Source of the DNA: CAIWHR01 sp963843595
GTDB lineage: Bacteria; Pseudomonadota; Gammaproteobacteria; Burkholderiales; Casimicrobiaceae
Length of the DNA: 64,000 nucleotides
Reading direction: 5' to 3'
NCBI GenBank assembly: GCA_963843595.1
Contig: CAWJLG010000007.1
Span: 124,001 to 188,000, forward strand
Position numbers and translations under genes: made by a program. Shown here piece after piece: positions 63,083 through 64,000 of the stretch (its first letter is position 1; the number at the start of each line of letters is the position of its first letter). The notes beneath the pieces were generated by a model that saw only the letters and a list, made by a program, of their open reading frames with translations, was not told where the DNA came from and did not search any database.

Positions 63083-64000
63083 TGCAGCGTTTGTCGCTGA
63101 CGTTACGCCTGACGCTGTACTTTGGCGTGATCTCGGCGGCGATTCTGCTCGCGATCGGGTATTCGGTCGGGGTCGCCGTCGACCGGCACTTCGCCGAAGA
63201 GGACCGGATGGAGCTCAACGGCAAGCGGGAGATGGTCGAGCATCTGCTGGCCGACGTCCGCTCGTCCGCCGACCTCGACACAATCCCGCGGCGGATCGAC
63301 GATGCACTGATGGGCCATCAAAGTCTCGTGATGCACATCGTCGGGGCCGACGGCGCGCTGCTGTTTGCCACGCCCGGCACCGCCTTCCCGGCCACGCTGC
63401 TCGCGGACCCGGGCGCCGGCGCGTCGGCGGCCCTTCCTCCGTTGCTGACATGGGAAGACGGCCGACACGCCTACCGGGGCATTGTCGTCCGCGCGCCGAC
63501 GCGGATCCCGGGCATTGCGCACGCGATCGTGGGCATTGCCGTCAACATCGATCATCACCGGATGTTTCTGGCGGCGTTCTATCGCAACCTGTGGCTGGCG
63601 ATTGCCGCGGCCATCGTGTTGGCCGGACTGCTTGGCTGGGGCGCGGCCCGCAGGGGTCTTGCGCCGGTCCGCGAGATGGCCGACGTCGCGCGGAGCATCA
63701 CCGCGAGCCGGCTGCACGACCGGCTGCCGCTCGCGACGTTGCCCTCGGAGCTCGTCGACCTCGCGACGTCGTTCAACGACATGCTGTCGCGGCTCGAGGA
63801 TTCATTCCGCCGGCTGTCGGAGTTCTCGTCGGACCTCGCGCACGAGCTGCGCACGCCGGTCACCAACCTGATGACGCAGACGCAGGTGGCGCTGTCGCGC
63901 TCGCGGTCGATCGACGAATACCGCGAGGTGCTGTATTCGAACGCCGAGGAATACGACCGTCTGGCCCGGATGATCACCGACATGCTGTTTCTCGCCAAGG
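63082..64000 (+). CDS. cusS: CusS-type sensor histidine kinase (3' truncated by the window)
   Basis: The ATG at 63082 begins MQRLSLTLRLTLYFGVISAA. About 306 residues are visible, with no stop before the window edge. Two membrane helices (about 10-30 and 170-190) enclose a periplasmic sensor domain. A HAMP domain (ARRGLAPVREMADVARSI) and the H-box SSDLAHELRTPVTNLM follow. The ATP-binding domain lies outside. It pairs with CusR to sense periplasmic copper or silver. Confidence 0.92.
   Translation, partial: MQRLSLTLRLTLYFGVISAAILLAIGYSVGVAVDRHFAEEDRMELNGKREMVEHLLADVRSSADLDTIPRRIDDALMGHQSLVMHIVGADGALLFATPGTAFPATLLADPGAGASAALPPLLTWEDGRHAYRGIVVRAPTRIPGIAHAIVGIAVNIDHHRMFLAAFYRNLWLAIAAAIVLAGLLGWGAARRGLAPVREMADVARSITASRLHDRLPLATLPSELVDLATSFNDMLSRLEDSFRRLSEFSSDLAHELRTPVTNLMTQTQVALSRSRSIDEYREVLYSNAEEYDRLARMITDMLFLAK

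Noticed and set aside
1..64000. CRISPR arrays, insertion sequences and integrase genes as an explanation for the arsenic island
   Set aside because: No regularly spaced repeats, no transposase-like protein and no terminal inverted repeats were seen.

Overview
The window is a high-GC Gram-negative chromosome segment. The gene set suggests a betaproteobacterium (Burkholderiales/Rhodocyclales-like): aioXSR-aioBA arsenite oxidation, ACR3/ArsA/ArsD/ArsC arsenic resistance, ergothioneine plus selenoneine genes, and a CusCBA-type copper efflux system. This placement is inferred from gene content; there is no rRNA or other phylogenetic marker. No tRNA, rRNA, CRISPR array or transposase was recognised.

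Layout. (1) 1-8.5 kb: the end of a molybdoenzyme-accessory operon (TorD-type chaperone, polyferredoxin). It is followed on the minus strand by a DsrE-like protein, a CDF zinc transporter, a ferredoxin/FNR reductase, an FmdE-family protein, a thiolase and a tandem universal stress protein. (2) 8.5-15.8 kb: a thiol-redox and permease module on the minus strand, with two ArsP/DUF318-type permeases, two CANC mini-thioredoxins, a CcdA-thioredoxin pair, OsmC, a metallo-beta-lactamase-fold protein and a SigZ-like ECF sigma factor. (3) 15.9-28.4 kb: an arsenic island. The minus strand carries aioB-aioA, a strong terminator, mobB, then arsC-arsD(CMD)-arsA-arsC-acr3. The plus strand carries aioX-aioS-aioR. 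Between aioB and aioX lie two palindromes that look like AioR enhancer sites. (4) 28.8-32 kb: a mobB-like gene and modABC for molybdate uptake, which would supply the Mo cofactor of the arsenite oxidase. (5) 33.9-40.5 kb: egtD, nei, egtB and senC/senB divergent from senA, a combined ergothioneine and selenoneine locus. (6) 40.9-53.6 kb: two 2-oxoacid:ferredoxin oxidoreductases, each with an NAD(P)H/ferredoxin flavoprotein module. (7) 53.7-64 kb: an AsmA-like protein, then the copper/silver system cusCBA and cusF with a divergent cusRS; the kinase runs off the window.

Two features cut across the layout. Base composition visibly rises to the right of about 28.5 kb, which suggests that the arsenic and thiol half is acquired DNA or comes from a different replicon context. 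Single-base frameshifts are abundant to the left (about 34 in 28 kb, roughly a dozen of them in arsA) and rare to the right (about five in 35 kb). Several sit in short G/C runs and the encoded proteins are otherwise conserved, so many are probably consensus errors. I annotate the genes across the shifts and note where each lies.
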